From positions 930,001 to 994,000 of the forward strand of contig CAWBXX010000002.1 in assembly GCA_963792885.1 (NCBI GenBank): a DNA stretch of 64,000 nucleotides. The letters run 5' to 3'. The notes beneath the pieces were generated by a model. It made no database searches, was not told the origin of the DNA, and saw nothing but the letters and a program-made list of their open reading frames with translations. This DNA comes from DASWJZ01 sp963792885. GTDB lineage: Bacteria > Pseudomonadota > Alphaproteobacteria > Rhizobiales > Afifellaceae. This document shows positions 18,576 to 28,051 of the stretch, piece after piece; positions within the stretch are counted from its first letter, which is position 1, and the number at the start of each line of letters is the position of its first letter. The translations under genes and the position numbers were made by a program.

Positions 18576-19664
18576 ATGCCCTCCGTCACCCCACGCCTTC
18601 GCGCGCTCTTCGACCGCGCCGGCGCGCGCTTCGTCGACGTGCCGGTGTTGCATCTTGCCGACCCGTTTCTGGAGACGGCCGGCGAGGAAATCCGCCGCCG
18701 TATGTTCGTGACCGAAGGTCCGCAGGGCGAGCGGCTGGCGCTCCGCCCCGACTTCACCGTCCCGGTCTGCCTTGCGCATCTTCAGCGTGGCGACGGACCG
18801 GCGCGCTACGCCTATCGCGGCCTCGTCTTCCGCCGCCATGACGAGGGCTCGCCCGAGCGGCTTGAGGCCGGCTACGAGGACATCGGCGGAACTGATCCCC
18901 TGAAGGCCGACGCCGAGGCGCTGGCGCTCGCGATAGCCTGCGCCACCGAGGCCGCACCTGGAGGGATCACGATTCGCCTCGGCGACATCGCGCTCTTCGA
19001 CGCGCTCCTGCGCGCGCTCGGCCTGCCCGGCCGCTGGCGGCGTCGGCTTCGCCATTCCTTCGGCCTTCCCAAGGTGATGGCGGCGAGTCTTGAGCGCATG
19101 GTTGAGCCGCGGGACGCCGGGGATCGCCGCCTCGACGAGGACGTTCGTGCCGTGGCCAACGACCATGACGGTCTCGTCGCGCTTCTTGCCGCGCGCCACA
19201 CGGCGCACCGGCAGCAGAAAGGGGCAGGGCGTGCGCCCGAAGAGATCGTCGAGCGCTTTCTCTCGCAGCGCGCCATTCCCGACGTGGGGGTCGCTGCGCG
19301 CGCCGCGAAGATCGTTGGCGAATACGTGCAGCTGAGAGCGGAGCTCCCTCGGGCAGCCGATGCGCTCTGGGCGTTCTCGATCAAACACGGCATCGATCTC
19401 TCCGATGCTGTCGGGCTCTTCGCCAAGCGGGCCAAAGCGATCGCCGCGCAAGCCGGCAGCGCCGCGATTGTATTCGAGGCGGGCTTCGGCCGTCCGCTCG
19501 ACTATTACACCGGGCTTGTCTTCGAGCTTCGCGTCGAAGGGCTCCGCGATCCGCTGATCGGCGGCGGGCGCTACGACCGTATGATGGAGATGCTCGGCGC
19601 ACCCTCGCCGGTTCCCGCGGTAGGCTTCACCATGCGGCTCGACCAGGTGGAGGCGGGCGAATGA
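18576..19664 (+). CDS. hisZ: ATP phosphoribosyltransferase regulatory subunit
   Basis: 362-residue HisRS-like paralogue that lacks synthetase activity and supports the short-form HisG. The start at 18576 has AGAGG about 7 nt upstream; the open frame upstream is REP sequence. Class II core features remain, such as LALRPDFTVPVCLAHLQ, YAYRGLVFRRHDEGSPERLE, FGRPLDYYTGLVFELRV and LIGGGRYDRMMEMLG. The stop overlaps the hisG start (ATGA), so the two subunits are translated together for the first step of histidine synthesis. Confidence 0.93.
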   Translation: MPSVTPRLRALFDRAGARFVDVPVLHLADPFLETAGEEIRRRMFVTEGPQGERLALRPDFTVPVCLAHLQRGDGPARYAYRGLVFRRHDEGSPERLEAGYEDIGGTDPLKADAEALALAIACATEAAPGGITIRLGDIALFDALLRALGLPGRWRRRLRHSFGLPKVMAASLERMVEPRDAGDRRLDEDVRAVANDHDGLVALLAARHTAHRQQKGAGRAPEEIVERFLSQRAIPDVGVAARAAKIVGEYVQLRAELPRAADALWAFSIKHGIDLSDAVGLFAKRAKAIAAQAGSAAIVFEAGFGRPLDYYTGLVFELRVEGLRDPLIGGGRYDRMMEMLGAPSPVPAVGFTMRLDQVEAGE

Positions 19665-20422
19665 GCGGCGCGCTCGTCCTGGCGCTTCCCTCGAAGGGCC
19701 GGCTCATGGAGGATTCGGAGGCGCTTTTGGCGCGTGCCGGCCTGCCGGTCGAGAAACGCGACGCGCGCGGCTATCGCGGCCGCGTCGTTGGCCCCAATGG
19801 AATCGAGGACGACATCGAGGTCGCCTTCCTCTCCGCATCCGAGATCGCGCGCGAGCTGGCCGATGGGAATGCGCATCTCGGCATAACCGGTGCGGACCTT
19901 GTGCACGAGACCGTCGCCGGCTGGGACGGCAAGATCGCGCTTCTCGCCGGCCTCGGCTTCGGCAAGGCCGATGTCGTGGTGGCCGTGCCGGAGCTATGGA
20001 TCGACGTCTGGACCATGGAGGATCTCGACGACGTTGCCGCCTCCTTCCGCGCGCGCCATGGCCGCCGGCTCAGGATCGCGACGAAATACTGGAACCTGAC
20101 GCAGCGCTTCTTCGCGAAGCACGGCATCGCGCTCTATCGCGTGGTAGAAAGCCTCGGCGCAACGGAAGGCGCGCCAGCCGCCGGCACAGCTGACCTCATC
20201 GTCGACATCACCACCACAGGCGCGACGCTTGCCGCAAATCACCTGAAGGTGCTTGAGGACGGCGTTATCCTGAGGTCCGAGGCGAAGCTCGCCGCCTCGC
20301 GCGCTGCAGCTTGGAGCGCGGAGACTGAGGCCGCTGCCGCGCGGCTCCTGAAAAGCCTCTCGACCGCAGGCGTCGCGGTCGACGCCGGTGAGACGGCGAC
20401 GCTAGGAGCGGGCTCCCGCTAG
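19661..20422 (+). CDS. hisG: ATP phosphoribosyltransferase, short form
   Basis: Catalyses the first committed step of histidine synthesis, joining ATP and PRPP. The 253-residue product begins LVLALPSKGRLMEDS, and the PRPP-binding region near the C-terminus is LIVDITTTGATLAANHLKVL. It lacks the C-terminal ACT-like regulatory domain of long-form HisG, which agrees with hisZ directly upstream and overlapping by 4 nt. No his attenuator is visible upstream of hisS. Confidence 0.95.
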   Translation: MSGALVLALPSKGRLMEDSEALLARAGLPVEKRDARGYRGRVVGPNGIEDDIEVAFLSASEIARELADGNAHLGITGADLVHETVAGWDGKIALLAGLGFGKADVVVAVPELWIDVWTMEDLDDVAASFRARHGRRLRIATKYWNLTQRFFAKHGIALYRVVESLGATEGAPAAGTADLIVDITTTGATLAANHLKVLEDGVILRSEAKLAASRAAAWSAETEAAAARLLKSLSTAGVAVDAGETATLGAGSR

Positions 20423-20595
20423 CCGCACCTGGGACTGGACGGGTTGGGCGCAATTCGAGTCAATTGACAGAACTTATGCGCGACGAACGAACGTTAAGCG
20501 GGGCTAAACACTGACTTGACGTCGGCGGAACAAGCAACGCGCGCTCGACTTCCCTCGTCTCCCGGTCACACCCGACCTGCGAAATGGAGGAGAAG

Positions 20596-21180
20596 ATGAA
20601 GAAGCGCGATTTGATGCTTGTTGCCGGAATCGTCGCGGCGCTTGCATGGGCGCAGACGCCGGCGACCGCGCAGTCGGTCGACGTTGGCGGCGTCACCGGC
20701 GGCAATACCAGCGCGAGCACCGGCGATATCAGCGGATCGACCGCGACGGCTTCGACTTCCGGCGGCAGCGCGCTTGGCGGTTCCGGCGCGACGACCGGCA
20801 ATGTTTCGATCGGCGGCGGCGGGACCGGACCTGCTACCGGTGTCGCTACGATCGGCAGCGGCACGACGTCGGGGACGCCAAGCGGCTCGGTCGTCGTCGG
20901 CACCGGGAGCAACCCCGCGGCAGACAACACCACCGGGACGATTACCTTGAACCCCGACGGAACGATCGCCATCGGCACAGGCACCGCCACCACAGGCACC
21001 GACACCACAGGCGGGGGCACGGGCGGCGGTCTGACCGGGCAGCAGATCCGGACGGCGCTCCTCAACCTCGATGAGGAAGACCTCGCAGCGCTCACGGTGA
21101 AGTGCCGCGACGTGCTCGCCAACCCGGGCGCCTTCAACGCTGCGACTGTCGCGATCTGCAACACGGTCGCAAGCCTCTGA
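20596..21180 (+). CDS. Secreted Gly/Thr/Ser-rich low-complexity protein
   Basis: 194-residue protein. The ATG at 20596 is preferred because GGAGG lies 5 nt upstream; an in-frame ATG at 20584 would place this site inside the gene. A signal peptide ends near TPATAQ|S. Residues about 30-150 are almost free of charge and aromatic residues and are built from Gly, Thr, Ser, Ala and Val in short alternating runs (for example STGDISGSTATASTSGGSAL and TGTITLNPDGTIAIGTGT). The last 50 residues (LTGQQIRTALLNLDEEDLAA...) form a helical, Cys-containing domain. I do not recognise a family; an extended repeat or beta-solenoid-like region with a C-terminal cap is a guess. Confidence 0.7.
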   Translation: MKKRDLMLVAGIVAALAWAQTPATAQSVDVGGVTGGNTSASTGDISGSTATASTSGGSALGGSGATTGNVSIGGGGTGPATGVATIGSGTTSGTPSGSVVVGTGSNPAADNTTGTITLNPDGTIAIGTGTATTGTDTTGGGTGGGLTGQQIRTALLNLDEEDLAALTVKCRDVLANPGAFNAATVAICNTVASL

Positions 21181-21262
21181 GCGAGGAGTCCGCAGCGGTG
21201 GCGCGGGCCTCGGCACCGGACGTGACGCTCGCCTCGCTTTGAACGGCCAAGGCGGAAAAGAA

Positions 21263-21286
21263 AACGGGGCCCGCGAGGGCCCCGTT
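21263..21286. terminator. Rho-independent terminator shared by groEL and the Gly-rich gene
   Basis: Perfect 10-bp stem AACGGGGCCC-GCGA-GGGCCCCGTT. In the minus direction it is followed by TTCTTTTCC and so works for groEL; in the plus direction it is followed by CGATTTTC and can serve the Gly-rich gene. Confidence 0.85.
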
Positions 21287-21308
21287 CGATTTTCTGCGGT
21301 TGTTGGAC

Positions 21309-21390
21309 CTTAGAAGTCCATGCCGCCACCTGAAGCCTGCTGTTGCAGGCTTCAGCATTCTTTCCGAATGGGCGGCTTTCTGTGGACTTC

Positions 21391-21401
<11 letters not shown>
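21309..21401. repeat. Duplicated groEL 3-prime tail with intervening hairpin
   Basis: TTAGAAGTCCATGCCGCCAC at 21311-21330 repeats the last codons of groEL (GGMDF and stop), whose genuine copy is TTAGAAGTCCATCCCGCC at 21391. Between them is an 11-bp perfect hairpin, CTGAAGCCTGC-TGTT-GCAGGCTTCAG (21331-21356), and the junction at the real stop forms a second stem, TGGACTTC-TTA-GAAGTCCA (21383-21401). Confidence 0.8.
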
Positions 21402-23032
<1,631 letters not shown>

Positions 23033-23070
23033 CTTTTTTCCTCGTGTTCAGAAATTGCTTGGGGGGAAGC

Positions 23071-23388
23071 CTAGGCGGCCTTGCGCTTCGAGGCTGGGGT
23101 ACCCTCGATCACGCCCATGACGTCGGACTCCTTCATGATGAGGAGCTCTTCGCCGTCGATCTTGACTTCGGTGCCGGACCACTTGCCGAACAGGATGCGA
23201 TCGCCGGCCTTGAGGTCGAGCGGCTGAACCTTGCCGCTCTCGTCGCGGGCGCCGGGGCCGACGGCGACGACCTCGCCCTCCTGCGGCTTTTCCTTGGCTG
23301 TGTCCGGAATGATGATGCCGCCTTTGGTCTTCTCTTCGGACTCAAGGCGACGGACGACCACGCGGTCGTGCAGTGGACGAAAGCGCAT
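23071..23388 (-). CDS. groES: Co-chaperonin GroES
   Basis: 105-residue lid of the GroEL ring. The start at 23388 follows GAGGAAAAAT. It reads MRFRPLHDRVVVRRLESEEK, contains the mobile-loop region KTKGGIIIPDTAKEKPQEGE, and ends PASKRKAA, slightly longer than E. coli GroES. groEL starts 38 nt downstream. Expression should be under HrcA through the CIRCE element at 23454-23480. Confidence 0.97.
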   Translation of the reverse strand: MRFRPLHDRVVVRRLESEEKTKGGIIIPDTAKEKPQEGEVVAVGPGARDESGKVQPLDLKAGDRILFGKWSGTEVKIDGEELLIMKESDVMGVIEGTPASKRKAA

Positions 23389-23453
23389 ATTTTTCCTCTT
23401 CCCGATTTCTTGGGGCCACATTGAGGGGCTTTGGGCGCCCCGGATCCTGGCTG

Positions 23454-23480
23454 TTAGCACTCTCTCATTACGAGTGCCAG
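23454..23480. promoter_or_regulatory. CIRCE operator (HrcA binding site)
   Basis: TTAGCACTC, nine bases, then GAGTGCCAG. The consensus is TTAGCACTC-N9-GAGTGCTAA: the first half is perfect and the second matches 7 of 9. It lies just downstream of the groES promoter and before the start codon, as expected for HrcA repression of groESL. Confidence 0.95.
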
Positions 23481-23491
23481 CAGGTGGTGCG

Positions 23492-23520
23492 GAGATAGGA
23501 AGAGGCGCAAATCATGTCAA
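23492..23520 (-). promoter_or_regulatory. groESL promoter
   Basis: On the minus strand TTGACA (23520-23515), a 17-base spacer, and TATCTC (23497-23492). Transcription would begin around 23485, placing the CIRCE dyad at the very start of the transcript. Confidence 0.8.
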
Positions 23521-23635
23521 CGGGAATGTCGCCGAAAGCGATAAAAATCGCTGGCCATGACGCCGCATCGCGCGCCGGATGCCCGAGAACTCTTAGCTCC
23601 GCCCCGTGGCGCGGGGCACCGGTGGCGTGGCTTGG

Positions 23636-24217
23636 TTAACCGCCGGACGGCAGAGTGATTACGAACGGAACCTCGAACGTCCCGCTCTTCTCGGAATTCT
23701 GGTCGTGGACGGTGAAGACCGCCTTGTAGTCACCGGGCCTGAGGAACGGCACGCCGAAAGAGAGCGTCATGGAGAATTCGCGCTTTTCGGGCGTGCTCGG
23801 CGTCGACAGCGAGAACACGTTCTTGGCCTCGCCGAGGACCTGCCCCGTCGAGTTCTCGATGGCGAGGTCCGCGGTGAAGCCGACCGTGGTGGAAGCGCCG
23901 GAGCCGCCATAGCCGAAGCAGATCGGCTCGACATAGACCATCATCTTGTCGTCCGGCTTGAAGCTCTTGTCGGAACGTTCGGAGAAGACCCCGTAGCCGC
24001 CCGAAGAATCGACGATCACGACTTTGCGGAAGGCGAGGGGGCTCGCGTCACAGATCGCGTTCATGGCCGCGGAGAGCGCGTCGAGGGCCTCCGCCGTCTT
24101 GCCTTCCGCGACCAGCGCTTCCGCGCGCGTCGCCGCATCGACGGCCGGGCCGGCCGCCGCAACAGATATCGACCACGCCAACAGAAGCGCCGTAAGTGGC
24201 GCGGCCTTGAAATTCAT
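23636..24217 (-). CDS. Secreted hypothetical protein with beta-rich C-terminus
   Basis: 193-residue protein; the ATG at 24217 has GGAGGG 5 nt upstream, and an upstream in-frame start at 24250 is less likely. A signal peptide ends in SISVAAA|G. A short helical part (ATRAEALVAEGKTAEALDAL, resembling one TPR-like hairpin) is followed by alternating strands with immunoglobulin-like spacing (for example MMVYVEPICFGYG, VGFTADLAIENSTGQVLG, GDYKAVFTVHDQNSEKSGTF). No catalytic motif is seen. It stands alone between groES and the M16 genes. I do not recognise a named family. Confidence 0.65.
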   Translation of the reverse strand: MNFKAAPLTALLLAWSISVAAAGPAVDAATRAEALVAEGKTAEALDALSAAMNAICDASPLAFRKVVIVDSSGGYGVFSERSDKSFKPDDKMMVYVEPICFGYGGSGASTTVGFTADLAIENSTGQVLGEAKNVFSLSTPSTPEKREFSMTLSFGVPFLRPGDYKAVFTVHDQNSEKSGTFEVPFVITLPSGG

Positions 24218-24320
24218 GATGCCCTCCAACCCGGAAATCCGCGTCCTCATGCATCGTGAGCAGACGGCGCGTCAAGCGCAAGCCTCTGCTTGTGTTTAGT
24301 TTTTCCCGAAAAGGGCGGAG

Positions 24321-25631
24321 CTAGGCCTGGCCCGGGCCGACGGTAACCACCGAAAGCGGCCCGCCCCAGAGGCGTTGCGCCACCCGTTTCACGTCGGCAA
24401 GCGTCACCGCGCGAATCAGGTCGTTGCGCCGCTGAATGTAGTCGATGCCAAGGCCGTCGAGTTGGAAACTGAGGAGGTTACGCCCGATTTTTCGCGAGGA
24501 ATCGAAGCGGAGCGCGAAATTCCCGATGAGGTAGTCCTTGGTGTCGGCAAGCTCCTCCTCGGTCGGCCCCTCCTTGGCGTAGCGGGCGATTTCCTCGCGC
24601 ATGATCTCGACCGTCTCGGCCGCCTTGGTGGCGTCTACGGAGGTGGCGGCGACGAAAGCGCCCGCGTGATCGTAGGGAAGCAGGCTCGAGCCGACCGAAT
24701 AGGCGAGACCGCGCTCCTCGCGCACCGCCTTGTAGAGACGCGAGGAGAAGGTGCCGCCGCCGAGAATCTCGTTTGCGACATAGGCGGTGATGAAGTCGGG
24801 ATCGTCACGCTTGAGGCCGGGGCCGCCGACGCGGATCGCGGTCTGCGGGACGGAGAGCGCCTCATGCGCGGTCGCGTCCAAGGCCGGCGTCGTGTCGGCA
24901 ACCGGGGTGAGGGTTGCGTGTTCCGGCAGCGCGCCGAACATCCGGTCAAGCGCGTCTGCAGCCGTCTTCGCGTCGATCGCGCCGACGAAGACCACGTGGA
25001 GGTTGTCGCGCGCCATCGTGCGCGCATGGAAAGCTTTGAGGTCGTCGGCAGTGATCGTCGCGACGCTGTCGGGGGTCCCATCGGACGGGCGGCCGTAAGG
25101 GTGCTCTCCGAAAAGCGTCTCGTTGAAGACCCGCGACGCGACCTCGTTCGGGCTCGTCTCGTCTTGCCGGAGGCTCGCCAGGACCTGGCCGCGAATGCGC
25201 TCGACCGGCTCCGGGTCGAAGCGCGGCTCGGTGACGGCAATGCGGAAGAGGTCGAAGGCTGCATCGAGGTTGGTCGAGAGCGTGCGAAGGTTGCCGTAGA
25301 AGGCGTCGGGGCCTGCGTCGAAGGCGAGCTCGACGCTCAGATCCTCAAGCTTCGCTTGGTAGGCGCGCGAGTCGAGATCGGCGGCGCCTTCGTCGAGAAG
25401 ACCCGACATCAGGTTGGCGAGGCCGGCTTTGCCCTCCGGGTCCTGCGTCGAGCCGCCACGGAACGCGATGTTCATGGCGACGATCGGGACCGTGTAGTCC
25501 TCGACGAGCCAAGCCTTGAGGCCGCCGGGGCTCGTGATCTCCTGGACGGAGGCCGCACGCGCGGGCGGGCTAACGACTGCAAGCGTCATGGCGGCTCCAA
25601 AAGCGGCTGCGAGGAAAGGGAACGGGCGCAT
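24321..25631 (-). CDS. M16-family peptidase-like subunit lacking the zinc motif
   Basis: 436-residue insulinase/pitrilysin-fold protein with a signal peptide (ending PPARA|A). Where active M16 enzymes have HXXEH it has GLANLMSGLLDEGAAD, so it cannot bind zinc in the usual way. The C-terminal M16 domain with the substrate-binding R/Y region is present (SSRLYKAVREERGLAYSVGS). It follows the active partner gene by 3 nt. Such pairs form heterodimers in which this subunit completes the peptide-binding chamber. It acts in the periplasm; the substrate is unknown. Confidence 0.9.
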   Translation of the reverse strand: MRPFPFLAAAFGAAMTLAVVSPPARAASVQEITSPGGLKAWLVEDYTVPIVAMNIAFRGGSTQDPEGKAGLANLMSGLLDEGAADLDSRAYQAKLEDLSVELAFDAGPDAFYGNLRTLSTNLDAAFDLFRIAVTEPRFDPEPVERIRGQVLASLRQDETSPNEVASRVFNETLFGEHPYGRPSDGTPDSVATITADDLKAFHARTMARDNLHVVFVGAIDAKTAADALDRMFGALPEHATLTPVADTTPALDATAHEALSVPQTAIRVGGPGLKRDDPDFITAYVANEILGGGTFSSRLYKAVREERGLAYSVGSSLLPYDHAGAFVAATSVDATKAAETVEIMREEIARYAKEGPTEEELADTKDYLIGNFALRFDSSRKIGRNLLSFQLDGLGIDYIQRRNDLIRAVTLADVKRVAQRLWGGPLSVVTVGPGQA

Positions 25632-25634
25632 CGG

Positions 25635-27020
25635 TCAGCTCCGCTTCCCTTCGCTCGGCTCCAGATAGCCGGTCGCGGAGGCTTCGAGCCTGAGATATTT
25701 CTGCGCGACGGCCTGCACCTCTTCCTTGGTCACGGCCTGGACGCGGGCCGGCCAGTCCTGCACGCTCTCAAGGCTCTGCCCGACCGCGAGCGCTTGGCCG
25801 ACGAGATTGGCGAGCATCGCCTGGCTATCGAGCGAATAGACCGCCTGCGCAATCGCCGAGCGCTTGGCGCGCGCTAGCTCCTCGTCGGATATGCCGTTTT
25901 TCAGGAGCTCCGTGATGACGCCATCCATGCGGCCTTCGAGGTCGCGCAGTGTGACGTCCGGCTTCGGCAGCCCGTAGATCACGAAGCGCGCGCTATCGAG
26001 GCCGTTCGACCGGTAGTTCGCCCCGGCATAGGTCGCGGGCCCGTCGCCACGCACAAGGTTGTCGTAGAAGCGGCTGACCGAGCCGCCGCCGAGGATTTCG
26101 GCCAGCAGGCTGAGCGCCTCCGCCTCGCCCGGCGCTGCGGTCACGGCGGAGGGCACGATGTAGATGCGCTGCAATTGTGGCTCGCGCACCTTGTCGTCGC
26201 GCACGGTGATGGAGCGCGGTCCGATCGCCGGCGGCTCCGAGGGGCGCGGCGCGCGCGCCGCGTCCGGGCGCGGGGCTATCTTGCCGTAGCTCGCCTCGGC
26301 GAGCCGGCGCACCTCTTGCGGCGTGACGTCGCCGGCGACGACGAGGATCGCGTTCTCGGGCGTGTAGTAGCGGTGGCAGAAATCGAGCGCGGTCTTGCGA
26401 TCGAGCGCGAGGATCTCGTGGTTCCACCCGATGACCGGCCGGCCGTAGGGGTGGTTCAGGTAGAGGATTCTGAGAAGCCCCTCGTTCAAGACGGCGTCGG
26501 GGTTCTTCTCGACCCGGTCGCGGCGCTCGTTCAGCACGACGTCGCGCTCCGTCGCGACCGCCTCGTCCGTCAGCACGAGGTTGGTCATGCGGTCGGCCTC
26601 AAACGCCATCATCTCGGCGAGGTTCTCCTTGGCGACGCGCTGGAAGAAGGCCGTGTAGTCGTTGGAGGTAAAGGCGTTCTCGTCGCCGCCGATCGCCGCG
26701 ACCCGGCGGCGGAACTCGTCGCCCGGATGCGTCGCCGTGCCCTTGAACATCAGATGCTCGAGGAAATGCGCGATGCCGGACTGGCCGGCGGTCTCGTCCG
26801 CGGAGCCGACTTTGTACCAGACCATGTGCGTGACGACCGGCGCCCGGTGGTCGGGAATGACGACGACCTGCATGCCGTTGGAAAGCGTGAACGCCTCGGC
26901 GTTCGGCGCCATCCGCGGGATCTCCGCAGCGGCAGCGGCCGGCGCCGGGGTCTCGGCATAGGCTGGAACTGCGGACATCAGCACTCCAAGCGAAAAGGCG
27001 AGGGACAACGGGAGCTTCAT
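25635..27020 (-). CDS. Periplasmic zinc peptidase, M16 family
   Basis: 461-residue M16 protease with a signal peptide (MKLPLSLAFSLGVLMSAVPAYA). The inverted zinc motif HFLEH is in QSGIAHFLEHLMFKGT, about residues 73-88, and the distal Glu ligand is in NLAEMMAFEADRMTNLVLTD. The C-terminal half carries the inactive M16 domain (GGGSVSRFYDNLVRGDGPAT). The stop is 3 nt before the start of the second, zinc-less subunit, so the two are co-translated. It is expected to degrade short peptides in the periplasm. Confidence 0.93.
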   Translation of the reverse strand: MKLPLSLAFSLGVLMSAVPAYAETPAPAAAAAEIPRMAPNAEAFTLSNGMQVVVIPDHRAPVVTHMVWYKVGSADETAGQSGIAHFLEHLMFKGTATHPGDEFRRRVAAIGGDENAFTSNDYTAFFQRVAKENLAEMMAFEADRMTNLVLTDEAVATERDVVLNERRDRVEKNPDAVLNEGLLRILYLNHPYGRPVIGWNHEILALDRKTALDFCHRYYTPENAILVVAGDVTPQEVRRLAEASYGKIAPRPDAARAPRPSEPPAIGPRSITVRDDKVREPQLQRIYIVPSAVTAAPGEAEALSLLAEILGGGSVSRFYDNLVRGDGPATYAGANYRSNGLDSARFVIYGLPKPDVTLRDLEGRMDGVITELLKNGISDEELARAKRSAIAQAVYSLDSQAMLANLVGQALAVGQSLESVQDWPARVQAVTKEEVQAVAQKYLRLEASATGYLEPSEGKRS

Positions 27021-27193
27021 AGGGGGCGGGGCCCTTCGTGGCGACGATATAGCGGCAATATAGGGGCCCCGCGAGCAGGGCGAGTGAACTTTCCTTCATA
27101 TTGCCGACATCGACATTGCGGCTTGGTTGACGATTGCCGCTGCGTAAGGCTACCCGGCCTGGCCGGCGCGTGCCGGGGAGAGGGCTGGATCGA

Positions 27194-28051
27194 ATGCGGC
27201 GCGTGGCCGGGCTTAAGGAGCTCGTCGGAGACTATGACTCGCTCTTCTGCGACGTCTGGGGTGTGCTCCACAACGGGGTCGCCGCGTTTCCTCCGGCCGT
27301 GGACGCGATCACCCGTTTCCGTGACACCGGACCGGTGATCCTGATCACCAACGCGCCGCGCCCGAGCGGGCCTGTCCGCCAGCAGCTTCGCAAGCTCGGC
27401 GTCCCGGATACCGCCTATGACGGGCTCGTGACCTCCGGTGACGTGACGCGCGCGCTGATCGCCGAGCGCCCAGGTGCCAGGCTTTTCCACATCGGGCCGG
27501 AACGCGACATGACGTTCTACGAAGATCTCGACGTCACGCTCGCGCCCGAAGCGGAGGCGAAGCTTGTGAGCTGCACTGGCCTTTTCGACGACGATGCCGA
27601 GACACCCGACGACTATCGCGCGCTTCTGATGCGCCTCGTCGATCGCGGCCTTCCGATGATCTGCGCGAATCCGGATATCGTCGTCGAGCGCGGCGAACGC
27701 CTGGTCTACTGCGCGGGCGCGCTCGCTCAGCTCTACACGGAGCTTGGCGGCGAAGCTGTGCTCGTCGGCAAGCCGCACCGGCCGATCTACGACGCGGTGC
27801 GAGCGCTGATTTCGGAGCGCGACTGCATCCGTCCGCTTGTCATCGGCGACGGCCTTCCGACCGACATCCGCGGCGCGGTCGACAACGGTCTTCCCGCTCT
27901 CTTCGTGACGGGCGGCATTCATGCGGCAGATTTCGGTCCCCCCGATGCGCCGGACGGTGCGCGTGTTGCGGCCCGTCTCGCCGCCGAGGGCCTCTCGGCT
28001 GTCGCCTATATCCCCGCCCTTGTCTGGGACGGTACGGGAGCTGACCGATGA
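27194..28051 (+). CDS. HAD-superfamily class IIA hydrolase
   Basis: 285-residue phosphatase-like protein of the NagD-type (IIA) HAD group. Motif I is SLFCDVWGVLHNGVAAFP (D-x-W/D form), motif II is ILITNAPRPSGPV, and motifs III/IV are VLVGKPHRPIYDAV and LVIGDGLPTDIRGAVDNGLP. The ATG at 27194 is preceded by AGAGGGC; an in-frame TTG at 27134 would add an unlike N-terminus. The stop overlaps the ribF start (ATGA). In this order the gene is often next to ribF, which hints at a link with flavin nucleotide turnover, but the substrate is not known. Confidence 0.88.
   Translation: MRRVAGLKELVGDYDSLFCDVWGVLHNGVAAFPPAVDAITRFRDTGPVILITNAPRPSGPVRQQLRKLGVPDTAYDGLVTSGDVTRALIAERPGARLFHIGPERDMTFYEDLDVTLAPEAEAKLVSCTGLFDDDAETPDDYRALLMRLVDRGLPMICANPDIVVERGERLVYCAGALAQLYTELGGEAVLVGKPHRPIYDAVRALISERDCIRPLVIGDGLPTDIRGAVDNGLPALFVTGGIHAADFGPPDAPDGARVAARLAAEGLSAVAYIPALVWDGTGADR

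Noticed and set aside
24375..25877. 500-codon frame opposite the zinc-less M16 gene
   Set aside because: Antisense shadow of high-GC coding sequence, with no signal peptide, motif or ribosome-binding site.
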